Assembly: GCA_902806595.1 (NCBI GenBank)
Contig: CADCXC010000003.1
Coordinates: 744,001 to 808,000, forward strand
Length of the DNA: 64,000 nucleotides
Source: Pyrenopolyporus hunteri
Taxonomy: Eukaryota > Ascomycota > Sordariomycetes > Xylariales > Hypoxylaceae
Direction of reading: 5' to 3'
The first letter of the stretch is position 1; each line of letters starts with the position of its first letter. Under the pieces are notes generated by a model. That model did no database searches, had not been told where the DNA came from, and saw nothing but the letters and a program-made list of their open reading frames with translations. Both the position numbers and the translations under genes were made by a program. Positions 22,519-34,212 of the stretch are shown piece after piece.

Positions 22519-25500
22519 ATGAGGAAGCACTTCCATCGGAAGCGGGATTCGGCTAATAGCCCATCTGGTTCTGGGAGACGGCTGCTCCCGTTCCGGGGGC
22601 TCGGGTCCCTTCTCCCCGGGATCCGAGGATCTGAAAGCCGGAACCTGCACGAGACGGGCGGTAACGATGGAAGTGACGGTGCTCCCAGCGCGCAGGCTAG
22701 TACAATTCTTCAAGTTCCTTCAACGACTGAGGATGTGTCACCTGCTGGTTTGTTATCCGCCGAGGAACACGACATTTCCCTAGAGATGTGGAACGAAGCG
22801 TATGAGAAGGTACGAGAGAGAAACAAGGCCATGGTAGATATCTACGAAAAGATTATCGTAACCGATCCCACTGCGAGTAGGTTGAACCCGACAGCATTCC
22901 GTAATTCAACACTAAGAAATTCCCTCTAAAGCGAACGCTCGGGCTCAATTGGCTGCTTCCACCGCCAGCATTTTTGTCAATCTCGATGCCAGAACGCGCA
23001 TGGCCAAAATGAAGGCTGTCGCAACGAACGCCATCGATAGGTTTGACGGACACGCGCAACTCAGAGAAAACGCCGTTATCGGTATGAGTGTGGTTAAGGA
23101 AATAGCCAACTTCGTCAAAGACTTTCTCAGTTTCTGCCCACCTGCAGCATTTGCCTTGTCAGGTGTTAGTGCTATTCTTCCGGTAGGAGCTCTCACAGAA
23201 ACTATTTGGATCAGTCGCTAGTTTTACTGACACCCCAAATAACATAAGATCCTAAGTAGGCCGCTCGAAGCAGACCAAGAAATGGCCGACTCGCTTCTAT
23301 TCGTTATGGACTCATTAGAATGGTATATGGCTCTGTGCCGGCTTACTTTGCGGAATAGCTCCAATGACGGTATGGGTGACGAGCAATTCCGTACATGCAA
23401 AGACGTTCTTCGGAGCCGTATTATCAGCCTCTACGTGTCCCTCCTAGAACTCCTAATGAAGTGCGCATGTCGCTGTTACCATGACGCCCTTCTGATTCGT
23501 GTCGCAAAGGAATGTCTAGGCACAACCAAATGGAAATACGAGCGAGAGCTTATACAAGCCCGAACCGAAGGAATCAATTCCGAGCTCGTGATCTTCGGGC
23601 TTGAAAGATCCGTCAAGTCTCTAGAAAACATAGCTTCTAACTCTCGCAACACTCTCTTAACTGCTGGCCGGCTAGAGACTCTTCTACGCGATACTCGAAA
23701 TTCCGTCATGCGCAGTGAGAAGGCAAGACAGGAGAAGTATCAGAGTGTATTAACCGGAAGATTCATGACGTCGCCCGACTATAAGAAACAGCTAAATCTG
23801 AATAATGTCCGCGTGGAAAACACTTGCGAATGGTTTTGCAGCCACGACAAATTCAATCAGTGGCTTAGTGGTACTGACAGCGACTTACTCCTTGTCTCCG
23901 CGATCCCCGGGTCAGGCAAGTCCGTCCTCGCGAGTTACTTGATTCAGGATGTCATTCCCAAACGGCGGCCGGATGTAACAGTCTGCTACTACTTTTTCAA
24001 GGACAATGCGGAGGAAAGCAGGCTGTCAAACGCGTACTCTGCACTATTGCATTGCCTGTTCACTATGAATGGCAAACTCGCGGATGACTGCAAGACCATT
24101 ATTGAACAATCCGGAATGAATGTCAGGGAACACGAAAACTCGCTCTGGTCAATTTTTTGCGAGGCGACCAGCCGCATCGACTCTGGGCCTGTGATCTGCG
24201 TTTTGGATGCTCTAGACGAATGTAGCGAGGACGGTATCGCAACTCTGGGTTCCGATCTGTTGGATCTATACAACAAATTGAAGTCGCTTCAGCAACGTAC
24301 TGGTAGTGAGGATGGTCCGAGTATTAAGTTCCTCTTAACAACAAGGGGCTATCCGTCTATCCTGAGGAAATTTCAGAACCTTCATACGTCATATATGTAT
24401 CTGTCCGGAGAGGGTGAGAAGGAGATAAATGCTATCCAGAAAGAAATCGGCTTGGTCGTCGAAGAGAAGCTGAATACGTTGGCAATTGAAAGGTGCCTCA
24501 CAAGCGACCAGAAAAACTTACTCCGAACACGCCTCGCCAAACATGGCAAGGGGCAGAAGACGTATCTTTGGGTCAAACTCATATTCGAGGTACTTACCAG
24601 TGCATACCCTCAGAATAATGACAAATGGGTGTCATTTGTCGACAACCTCCCAGATACCGTATCCGAAGCTTATACTAGGCTACTCACAAGAGTTCCGTTA
24701 GCGGACCAGAAAAGCGCCTTGGATTTATTAAGTCTTGTCCTCGTGGCCTACCGACCCCTTTCCCTTCAGGAGCTTAATATAGCCATCAACGTCAAGAACC
24801 ATCCTGGCAAGAGCTCACTCGCGGATCTACATATGACTACTGACACTCACTTTCGAAACTGGATCATAAATACATGCGGATTCTTCGTCACCGAGTATGG
24901 CGGGAAGATATACTTCATCCATCAGACTGCGAGAGATTTCCTACTCGGACAGAGCGATAAACATCCTAGTCAGAACTTGACAACATCGATCGAATTCCTA
25001 AGAAGCAAAGACGACTTCCTCGTGAACGCCCATAGAACGATGGCTGAGAGCTGCATTTCCTATCTATCTCTCAGGGCCTGTAAGGTTGGCGAGATCCGCA
25101 AGGCTATGGGCGAATTTGTTAAGGAGATGAGGAAGGGCTCTGAAGATTTGCCTCAGGAAGCTTGGGCGCAGATAGCTTCGCACACATTTGCTGACTATGT
25201 TCTTTGCTTTTGGCCGTCCCATCTACGCCATGGTCAGAGCTCTGGAGATGGGGTGCTCTCCTCCGATATCCAGGAAGCTTACGTACCTCACTACCTCTCT
25301 CTAATCCAAGACTTCGAGGCTAAATCACATCCGGTGATTCTTGTGACCCTTCGTGCTCAGGACATTGCCACTCTATGGAATGATCTCGGTACCGATTCCA
25401 GGTATATCAACGAACCAGCACCCTATGAGCGCTGCGCACTCTCTCTTATAAAAAGATTGAACCGCACTTCGAGCTTAGATGCCGGGCTGTGCCTCCCCAA

Positions 25501-27022
25501 TGATATGACAGTACTAGCAGCACTCTGGGGCCACCTTCGTATACTTCGAGACCGGGTTGGCACCAGAGAGATGGAAGTCGGTGGTCCAGGCCCAACACAT
25601 CTGAATCTACCGGAGAATAAACGTTTGAGAGGCGACTCTAATCTTTTGCTACGACACGCGGTCATCGGGAAGAGTATCCCTTGTCTAGAACATCTTCTCA
25701 AGCACGGGGTCTCTCCGAACGAGAAGAATGATCTTGGCCAAACGGCGATGCACCTGGCTTCATCCGACTGTAGCTCGAACGTTATAGCATGCCTCCTGAA
25801 GTACGGTGCGGCGGTCGATATCCTCGACAATGACGGGCAAACACCTTTATTCATCGTTCTTCGGAATCCCAACCCGAGAGAACGAGAGGCCGCAGCACGA
25901 CTGCTCGTCTCAAGCGATGATGTAAATAAACTAGATTTCTCAACTACGGATAGAGCTGGGAATACGGCTTTACATCTGGCGGCTATGGCGAATTGGGAGC
26001 ATGGGGTCGACAGTGACGAGCACAAGCAGTCCCATCCGGGCGCCCCGAACCCCTATTCTAAAGAAGCGCAGGGTGGCGGGTTTTTGGGCTATCTCGTCGA
26101 CAATGGCGCATACATAAACGCGAAAAACTGCGACGGCGAAACACCACTCGTGGTAGCGTGCCGTGAGGTAAAAACAAGCAATGTTACTAAACTCCTACAA
26201 AGCGGTGCAAACCCGGACATGGCCGACCACGAGGGCTATGGTCCGCTCCATCATTGCATCGAGCAATTAAATACAGCAAACGATATGAGCTCAGATACAC
26301 GCGGGCTGGAAGGTATTGTGTCGGCGCTACTCGAACACGGCGCTGACCCGAATAGGGAGAGCCATCGACTAGATCGTGCCCACCCCCTCGTTAGCGCGTG
26401 CGTCGCGGCCAGATATTATACCGCGGACGCCGTGAAATTGCTCCTCGACCATGGTGCTGACCCCCACACGAGGTTGCGTCAAGGTATGACGGTGCTACAG
26501 CATATAATGGGTAGAAGATACTACGATCGCAGAGATGAATGCGTCCTACACTTCCTTAGGAAGGGGGAGGATCCCAATGGACTGCTCGAAGAGGGCGGAT
26601 CATTAAGATATATCCACCAAGCCTGCTTCTTAGTGGAACCCTTCCTCATCAGGCGGCTGATCGATTACAATGCGGACATCAACGCGCGCGACTCTCAAGG
26701 GCGGACTCCTCTACATGTCCTATTCTCCTCGGATAGAAGGGGTAGAGCGACAGGGCTTTGGACCTACGAGATTGACAAGCCGTGGTTCGAGAAGACTATT
26801 CGTCTGCTCATATGGAAAGGGGCATCCATCACCATGCGTGACGACGAGGGCCGCACGGCTGTCGATCTCATACGCGACCAGCCTCGGTGGAGATGGCTCA
26901 AAACGGCCATACCGGAGCTCTTTGACGGGAATGTCGACGGCTTAAGAGAACCTAGACAGAATAACTTAACAGCTTCTTGCTGTAGCCCTCCAGACCCACC
27001 CTGTGAGTTTGGGGCGACGTAA
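22519..27022 (+). CDS. Fungal NLR: N-terminal NWD-type domain, NACHT NTPase and ankyrin repeats (3 exons, 1460 aa)
   Basis: Exons 22519-22876, 22932-23182 and 23249-27022. Both introns are short (55 and 66 nt) with CACTAAG and TTACTGAC branch sites; splicing joins LWNEAYEKV-type helices (EMWNEAYEKVRERNKAMVDI) to PAAFALSGVSAILP and ILSRPLEADQEMADSLLFVM. This is the layout of the NWD_N effector-like domain that precedes NACHT in fungal STAND proteins. The NACHT has Walker A IPGSGKS (422-428) and Walker B VICVLDALDEC (518-528). A helical/winged section with YGGKIYFIHQTARDFLL follows, then ankyrin repeats from about residue 1000 to 1410 (GQTAMHLASS, GQTPLFIVL, GNTALHLAAM, GETPLVVACR, GRTPLHVLF, GRTAVDLI). 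Such proteins sense non-self or stress and can trigger heterokaryon-incompatibility-type cell death; the ligand is not known. The reading frame is intact. It ends 839 bases from the giant terminal-repeat element. Confidence 0.87.
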
Positions 27023-27860
27023 CGAATGATGATCCCTGGAGTTGGCTCCGTTTATAGTAGTGAAATAGGAGCTGTATATGCCTATATATATTCGATTTGT
27101 TAAGATTCTACAATATATGCAGGCAGTTATAGACTCTTGCTGATGGCCTATGACTCTATAGTGTAAATATTCAATTGAGTCAAGTTTTGAGCAGACTAAT
27201 AAATAAGTGGAACCCTAGTGAAGACTTCTACAAAACGGACTGTTATTGCGAGGCGGTAAGTAGGGCTGTCTATTGAGCATGATTGAGGATTAATGGGTCT
27301 TATTCTCAGTTTTCACCCTGCTTCTGCCTACTGATGTTGTTTCTCTGAAGTTATATACCTCTTTGGGGGGGGGGGGGGGCTGTAGGTTCCTCGCGCCTAG
27401 CTGTTAACCACGTCTGCCTTTGATTGCACTCATCGACTTTACCAGCGGCAGAATTTTCGAGGAACCTGAAATTTATGTAGCTACCTTACATACCTCTTAA
27501 GATGAAGGAGGTTATTGGAATACATTATGATGGATCATATTTTGTTGGAGTAGCGATACATCACAGTGTCTGTGAGTGTTTGCTCCATATTTAGATACAT
27601 TATAATTCCCATATATTCGCTTTCATTGCTGCCATATTAAGGAAATGTCGAGCATCAGCATTTACCCACCTATGGACGTCCTAGATGGGTGAATACCCTG
27701 CCAGGAGTAACTATGCTTGTTTCTTTCCTTTTAACTGCTTGCTGATACTTCCCTCAAACCTCCCAGATTTTGGTATGCCTTAGGTAGGTGTTCCGCTTGG
27801 CGAGGGGTTCAGGTTACTGCCGAATGGCCTGACTCTGCAGGATTCCTTTGGGTACATGCG
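27023..27860. other. NLR downstream region up to the element
   Basis: No gene seen. Sequence of normal composition with a 17-base G run at 27365-27381; base composition changes abruptly after 27900. Confidence 0.5.
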
Positions 27861-27866
27861 GGCTGC
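27861..27866. other. Left target-site duplication GGCTGC
   Basis: The six bases directly before the left terminal repeat are identical to the six directly after the right one (50735-50740). Confidence 0.7.
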
Positions 27867-27953
27867 CACGCCGGACCGTAAGAAGATTTTCCGCCAAACC
27901 GTTAAATCGAAAAATTTTTAGATGTTAAACCTATTTTTTAGTTGTAGTCACGT
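27867..27953 (+). repeat. Left terminal inverted repeat (87 bp)
   Basis: Pairs with 50648-50734 in inverse orientation: 70 of 87 positions identical with no gap, 14 of the 17 differences being transitions. At ten of these the left copy has T or A where the right has C or G, so the left copy is the more RIP-damaged. Core CCGCCAAACC (27891-27900) is unchanged. Confidence 0.85.
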
Positions 27954-28146
27954 AAAAATCATAAGGGGTTATAAGGTATATACCATTAGATTATATAATT
28001 ATTTAATTAAATAATAAGTTTATAATATAATTAAAAAAAATAATAAATTTATTTTTATAAATTAAATAAAATTATAATAAAAAAATTATTACGAATATAC
28101 GATGTTAAATAAATAAAAAGTCGTTAATAAATAATCGAAATAAAAT

Positions 28147-28373
28147 TATACGATTATATAATAAAAGATAAAAAAATAAAAAAAATTAATTAAGTTATAT
28201 ATATTTAAAAATTATAAATAGGTTAATTTTATATTAATCGATATTTATATTTTTTTTAAAAATTTATACCTTAAATTTTTATCGCATAAAACGACGAAAC
28301 ATTTAATAAAAATATATCTATTATTATTATCGTTACGACGAATATTTTAATATAAAATTACATTATTATATAC
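28147..28373 (+). repeat. Degenerate repeat family A, copy 1
   Basis: About 80% alike, by eye, to copy 5 (49548-49780). Landmarks: CGATTATA start, ATTAATCGATATTTATAT, ATACCTTA, and TTATTATTATCGTTACGA. Confidence 0.65.
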
Positions 28374-28465
28374 GATTTTTAAAAAATAATAAATTATCGA
28401 TAACGTAATACGAAATAATTTCGTTATTTTATTTTAATATATATAAACTTTATAATTTTTTTTTT

Positions 28466-28741
28466 ATTACGATTTAATATAATTAATTTAATTTTATTAA
28501 ATAATCGATACCGAAATTTTAATTAATTATATAATTAAAATTTATATATAAAATCGCGGTTTAATTTTAACATAACGTATAATATTAAAAATTAAAAATT
28601 AAATTTTATTAATATTATAAAAAAAAAAAAAAAAAAAAAATTAAATTACGATTTTATATATAAGTTTTAACGGCGTAATTAATTAAAGTTTCGATATTTA
28701 TTATTTAATAAAGTTAATTTAACTATATTAAATCGTAATAA
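28466..28741. repeat. Palindromic repeat family B, copy 1
   Basis: Arms 28466-28564 and 28641-28741 are imperfect inverted repeats about a spacer with a 22-base A run. Landmarks in the right arm are TTAAATTACGATTTTATATA and AACGGCG. The same unit occurs at 31935-32110, 49137-49325 and 50215-50600. Confidence 0.6.
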
Positions 28742-31700
28742 TTTAAAAATTTATATATTTTATTATACTTTTAATCGAATTATTTTAACTTTTAAAATTT
28801 TATAATATATAATAAAAATTTTAATATTACGAAATAAATAAATAATAAATAAATATAAATAAAAATATAATAAAATAAATAATTATTTAAATATATTATA
28901 TATATAATAATATTTACGTATAATATTAAATATTAATAATTAATTTTTTACGTTTAAATTTTTAAATTTAATTAATTATATCGAATAATTAAACTTTAAT
29001 ATTTTTAATTATTTTAAAAGTAAAAGTTAAAATCGATATCGATTTTTTAATTTAAATAAATATTAAAAATAATTTAAAAATAATTTTAAATACGTTATTT
29101 ATTTACACGTATTTTTTTACGTTTATAATAATTAAATCAATTATTTAATATATATTAATAAAATAATATATATTATGTCGGTAAAAATATTTATTACTAC
29201 CATTATTATAATAATATTCGACGTAAATATTATAAAAATAATTAAATAAAACGATATAATATTAAAAAAAATTTTAATTTATTTTATAATTTACGTAAAT
29301 ATATTTTAAAAATAAAATAATATTAATAATTATTACGTAAACGATTATAAATAATTAAAAATTATATTTAATAATAAAAATATATATAAATTAATTTACT
29401 TTCGAAATTATTAATTAACGATTAAAATTATATTAATTTTAATTTTCGATATCGACGGTTTCGATTATAATTACGATTATTAAAAATAATAGTTTATTTT
29501 AATTTAAATTAATAATAAATATTATTAATTAATTAAAAAAATAAAAAAACGCGAAATTAATTTTATTTATTAATTTCGAATCATTTTTATTATCGATTTA
29601 TTTATAAGGATTTTTTTAATTTTCGTTAAAATTTAAATAATATAATCGATCGAAATAACGCCATCGATTATTTTCAATCGTTTATTATTATCGCTAATAT
29701 AATAAGTAGTCGATTATATAAATTTTAAAAAAAAATTTTTTTTTTTTTTAAATTTTAATTAAAAAATTTTATTTAATTTTAATTAAAATTTTATTTAATA
29801 TTAATAAGGTTAATTATTTTCGATTTAATTATTATAGGAGTGGTAAATTAATTATTTTATTTAAAAATAACGATATTAATATATTATCGTCGAAGATAAA
29901 TATTTTATAATAAATTTATTTATTATTTATTTAATTTATTCGAAAATATTTTAAAGATAAATATAATAAAATTTTCGAATTTTATTAGTTTAATTTAATG
30001 TAACGATATTAAAAAATATATAATATATTTAATCGAAATTTCGAAATATAAAAATTAAATATTTAAAATTATAAAATAAAATTAATACGTAAATATTTTA
30101 AAAGAAATAAAGTATAAAAAAATTATTATAAAAAACGCGGATTATTATAAAAAACACGAATTTTTATAAAAAACGTAAGTTCGTATAAAAAAATATTATA
30201 AAAAATACATTTATTTATACTTTAAAATATATTAACGAATAAATTTCGAATAAATTTTTATTAATATTAATTAAATTATTATTTTTAAAATATTTTAAAA
30301 AAAAAAATTATCGAATATAATTTATTTTTAAATTATAAAAAAATAAAATTAAAAAATTTATTAATTTAAACGATAGTTATAATTAATAAATTTTAATATT
30401 ATTTTTTAATTATTTAATAAATATTTAAATATTTATCGATTTATTTTATAAATATTTATATTTATACATTAATTTATTTAAAATAAATATTTAAATATTT
30501 ATTAATCGTATTCGATTTAATTATATATTTTAATAAAAAGTTTTAAGTTATTAATTATTTACTTATTTTAATATTTAACGTAACGTTAAATGAGTATGAA
30601 AAAATAGGGATAGAAATAATCGAAAATAAGAAAATTACGGTTAAAAATATTATAGATTTAATATAAAAAAAAAAATTAATAAAATTTTTAAATATATTAC
30701 GAGTTATATTATAATATTTACGAAATAATAATTTCGCTTAAATTATATAAATAATAATATAAATAAAAATAATATTATTTTTAAAAAATATTATTTTAAT
30801 AAAAGTTATCGTTTAAATAAAAAGTTAATTTAATCGATTTATAAGTTTTAAACGGTATTAATAATATTATTTTATATAATAATTTTATAATAATTTAATT
30901 ACGTTTTTAATTAATTATTCGTTTAGATATTATATAATATAAATAATATTTAATAAAAAATATATACGTTTAATAATATATAATAATTTAGGCGTATATA
31001 TAAATCCTTTAAAAAAATAAAAAGAAATAATAAAAAAAAAAAAGTAAAATATTTATTTCGTTTTAATATAAAATAACCCATCGATAATTATTTCATTATA
31101 ATTTTAATAATATAAATATTAACATTATTACGCTTTTATACCGTTTATTATTATTAATTTTTTTTTAAATTTAAATAATTTTTTTATATAATAATTAAAT
31201 TAAAAAATTTATTATATTTATTAAATTTAATTTATAATTAACGTTTTTTTATCGATTAATTTTACTCGTAAAAATATACCATTTAAATTTATTTGTTAAT
31301 AAAATTTAACTTATTTTTACTTCTAGATAATTTAAACATTTATTATTTTTTTAAAGATATTATTTTTATATTATTTATCGTAAAAAACGTAGAAAATAAC
31401 GAAAAAATAATAAATAATATATTCGTAAATTTAATTATTAATAATATAATAATAAATAGCGGAAAATTAAATAAAAAAAACGACGTAATTAATTCGTTTT
31501 TTTTTAAATCGATAAACGATTTTAATAAAATATATTATTTTTTAAATTTTTAAGTTAAAATAATAATAATTAAATAATTTATTTTAAAAACGTATTTAAT
31601 TAATCGTATTAAATATATATTAAAATATTTATTTTAAAATTATTTATTTTTTATTAATTAAAAATAATATTATTTCGATTTATATTAATATTAAAATTAT

Positions 31701-31934
31701 TTCATTTCGTTTATTTTTTTCGATAATGTTAATAATAAATCGAAGTTTTCGAACGATATTTTTCGATATTAAACGAAAAAATTATTAATATATTATCGAA
31801 TAACGACGTTTTAAATATATTTTTTTTATTTACGTTTAATTAAAATATATCGAAAAATTATCGTTTCGTAATAAACGGGTAATTAAAACGATATCGATAA
31901 AAATAAAAATAAACGTAATTTTTATTAACGTAAT

Positions 31935-32110
31935 ATCGTAATTATTACGATTCGATGCGATTAACTTAATTTTTTTAGATAATCGATATTAAAATTTCGA
32001 CCGGGTATATCGTTAAAATTTATATATAAAATCGCGGTTTGATTTTTTTTTTTTTTTTTTTTTATAATATTAATAAGATTTAATTTTTAATTTTTAATAT
32101 TACGAATCGT
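31935..32110 (-). repeat. Repeat family B, single inverted copy
   Basis: The reverse complement carries the family-B landmarks: AATATTAAAAATTAAAAATT, an A run, CGCGATTTTATATATAAA. Confidence 0.55.
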
Positions 32111-32890
32111 ATTAACGATTTTTTATTTTATAAATCGATATCGTTTATTTAAAATATTTCGACATTAAAAATAAAATCGATAATTAAATCGTTTAATTTT
32201 ATTAATAATAAATATATTTTATTTTATTTTAAAAAAATAATTAATAATTATAATATATATAAAAATAAACATTAAATATTTAAAATTTTTCGTATCGACG
32301 TTATATTTAAAATAAAATTAATGTTTAATTTTTCGATTAATTTCGAATAATTTTTAAAAAATAAATATAATATATAAAAAATTTTAAACGTTATTAAATT
32401 TATATAATCGTATCGATTTTTTTTTTTTTAATAAATGGTTAAGTTATTAACGTTTAACTTTTAATATTTAATATATATAAGTATTTTAATAAAAGGTTTA
32501 ATAATATATCGATATTAATTTTTTAAAACGATTTTTTCTAAATTATATTACGAAAAATTATCGTTTTATTTTAAAAAATCGCAAATTAAAAATATACGAT
32601 AAAATTATTAAGTTTAATATTAATAAATAATGTTTAAATATACGATTAATTTAAATTATCGAACTATCGATTAATAAATTTTATACTTTTAAATAATAAA
32701 AAAAAATAATAAAAACGATAAAAAAAATAACATATAATTATTATATAATATTATAAATAAAACTTTTTTTAAATTTAATAAAAAAAATAATTATAATCGA
32801 ATATATATTAATTTATAAATAAAAATAAACCGTTGAAATAAATACGAATATATAATTAATAAATTATTTTATTATATTATTAATTATATG

Positions 32891-32907
32891 CTCGAGGTTT
32901 CCTCGAG
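32891..32907. other. Left boundary hairpin of the island
   Basis: CTCGAGG-TTT-CCTCGAG: perfect 7-bp stem with a 3-base loop at the A/T-to-balanced composition change. Confidence 0.6.
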
Positions 32908-33173
32908 ATATTGTCTCGATTTTTTTTCCCAGTAAAAAAAAATTTAATTACGTAAAAATTCACGAGCCACATTTCCCACGCCACACCAGCCACACACCAC
33001 ACCACACCACACCACACCACACCACGCCACGCCACGCCAACGGGCCACGCGCACGTCCCGCGCAACGGCCCGTGCCACGCTTTTACCTAATCAATTGAGC
33101 CGCTCAATTGAGCCGCCATATATATCGCGACTACCACACTTGAAGTTATTCGCATTCTAATGGACGATTCTAT

Positions 33174-33305
33174 TAATTGAATTGATCTAATTGAATTGAT
33201 CTAGTTGAATTGATCTAGTTGAATTGATCTAGTTAAATTGATCTAATTGAATTGATCTAGTTGAATTGATCTAGTTGAATTAATCTAGTTGAATTGATCT
33301 AATTA
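33174..33305 (+). repeat. 14-bp tandem array GAATTGATCTAGTT
   Basis: About nine units with few changes. It is followed by four units of GAATGAATCGAATT (33347-33406) and by a higher-order period near 100 nt marked by TAATTCTAATTCAACGTATG (about 33312, 33427, 33520, 33622). Confidence 0.8.
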
Positions 33306-33699
33306 TAGGTATAGATCTAATTTTAATTCAACGTATGATTCGACTTGAATGAATCGAATTGAATGAATCGAATTGAATGAATCGAATTGAATGAATCGAA
33401 TTGAATAGATTTAATTGTATGGATCTAATTCTAATTCAACGTATGATTCGGTTTGAAAGAATCGAATTGAATGAATCTATGCGAAAGATTCGAATTGTAT
33501 AGATCTAATTATATAGATTTAATTCTAATTCAACGTATGATTCTATTTGAAAGATTCGAATTGTACGGATCTAATTGTAGGTATGGATCTAATTGTAGGT
33601 ATAGATTTGATTATATAGATTTAATTCTAATTCGACGTATCCTTCGTGGCACCTTTCGAAGAATCTTTCGAATTGTATATTCAAAGCTAGGTATAAAAG

Positions 33700-34010
33700 G
33701 GTCATACGGGTGGTCACTCGCGACGGCTTCATCGAAAGGTGGTATGGGGTGGCCTCTCGCGACGGCTTCATCGAAAGGTAGTAGGGGTGGCCTCTCGCGA
33801 CGGCTCTTTCGAAAGGTGGGGTGGTCACTCGCGACGGCTCTTTCGAAAGATTCTTAGAAAGGTAGTAGGGGTGGCCTCTCGCGACGGCTTCATCGAAAGG
33901 TAGTAGGGGTGGCCTCTCGCGACGGCTTTATCGAAAGGTGGTATGGGGTGGTTTCTCGCGACGGCTCTTCGAAAGGTGGCACGGGTGGTTTCTCGTAAAA
34001 GCTAAGGGGT
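33700..34010 (+). repeat. About eight copies of a 34-50 bp GC-richer minisatellite
   Basis: Each unit runs GGTGGCCTCTCGCGACGGCT then TCATCGAAAGGTAGTAGG. Units start near 33708, 33750, 33788, 33822, 33870, 33908, 33948 and 33984. The units contain the palindromes TCGCGA and, in some, CTTTCGAAAG; the last unit decays. Confidence 0.75.
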
Positions 34011-34016
34011 GCCACG

Positions 34017-34140
34017 AAAGCTGTATTAGAAGCTGTATTAGAAGCTGTATTAGAAGCTGTATTAGAAGCTGTATTAGAAGCTGTATTAGAAGCTGTATTA
34101 GAAGCTGTATTAGAAGCTGTATTGGCAGTTGTATTAGAAG
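34017..34140 (+). repeat. 12-bp tandem array GAAGCTGTATTA
   Basis: About ten near-perfect units; the plus frame reads as a C-I-R-S repeat, which is a by-product of the period. Confidence 0.85.
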
Positions 34141-34193
34141 GTGTATGACTATAGAAATAGTCGTAGAATTCGAAGAAAACCGAGGGCTATTGT

Positions 34194-34212
34194 GTCACCC
34201 CACGGGGGTGAC
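34194..34212. other. Right boundary hairpin of the island
   Basis: GTCACCCC-ACG-GGGGTGAC: perfect 8-bp stem with a 3-base loop, just before the sequence returns to A/T. Confidence 0.65.

Noticed and set aside
31293..31553. 86-codon open frame in the AT block
   Set aside because: Asn/Ile/Phe-rich composition is what random A/T sequence yields; no motif.
32991..33039. Telomere-like CCACA repeats
   Set aside because: The unit is not TTAGGG/CCCTAA and lies internally; simple microsatellite.
33700..34010. CRISPR-like direct repeats
   Set aside because: Units abut with no constant-length unique spacers, and the genome is fungal; it is a minisatellite.
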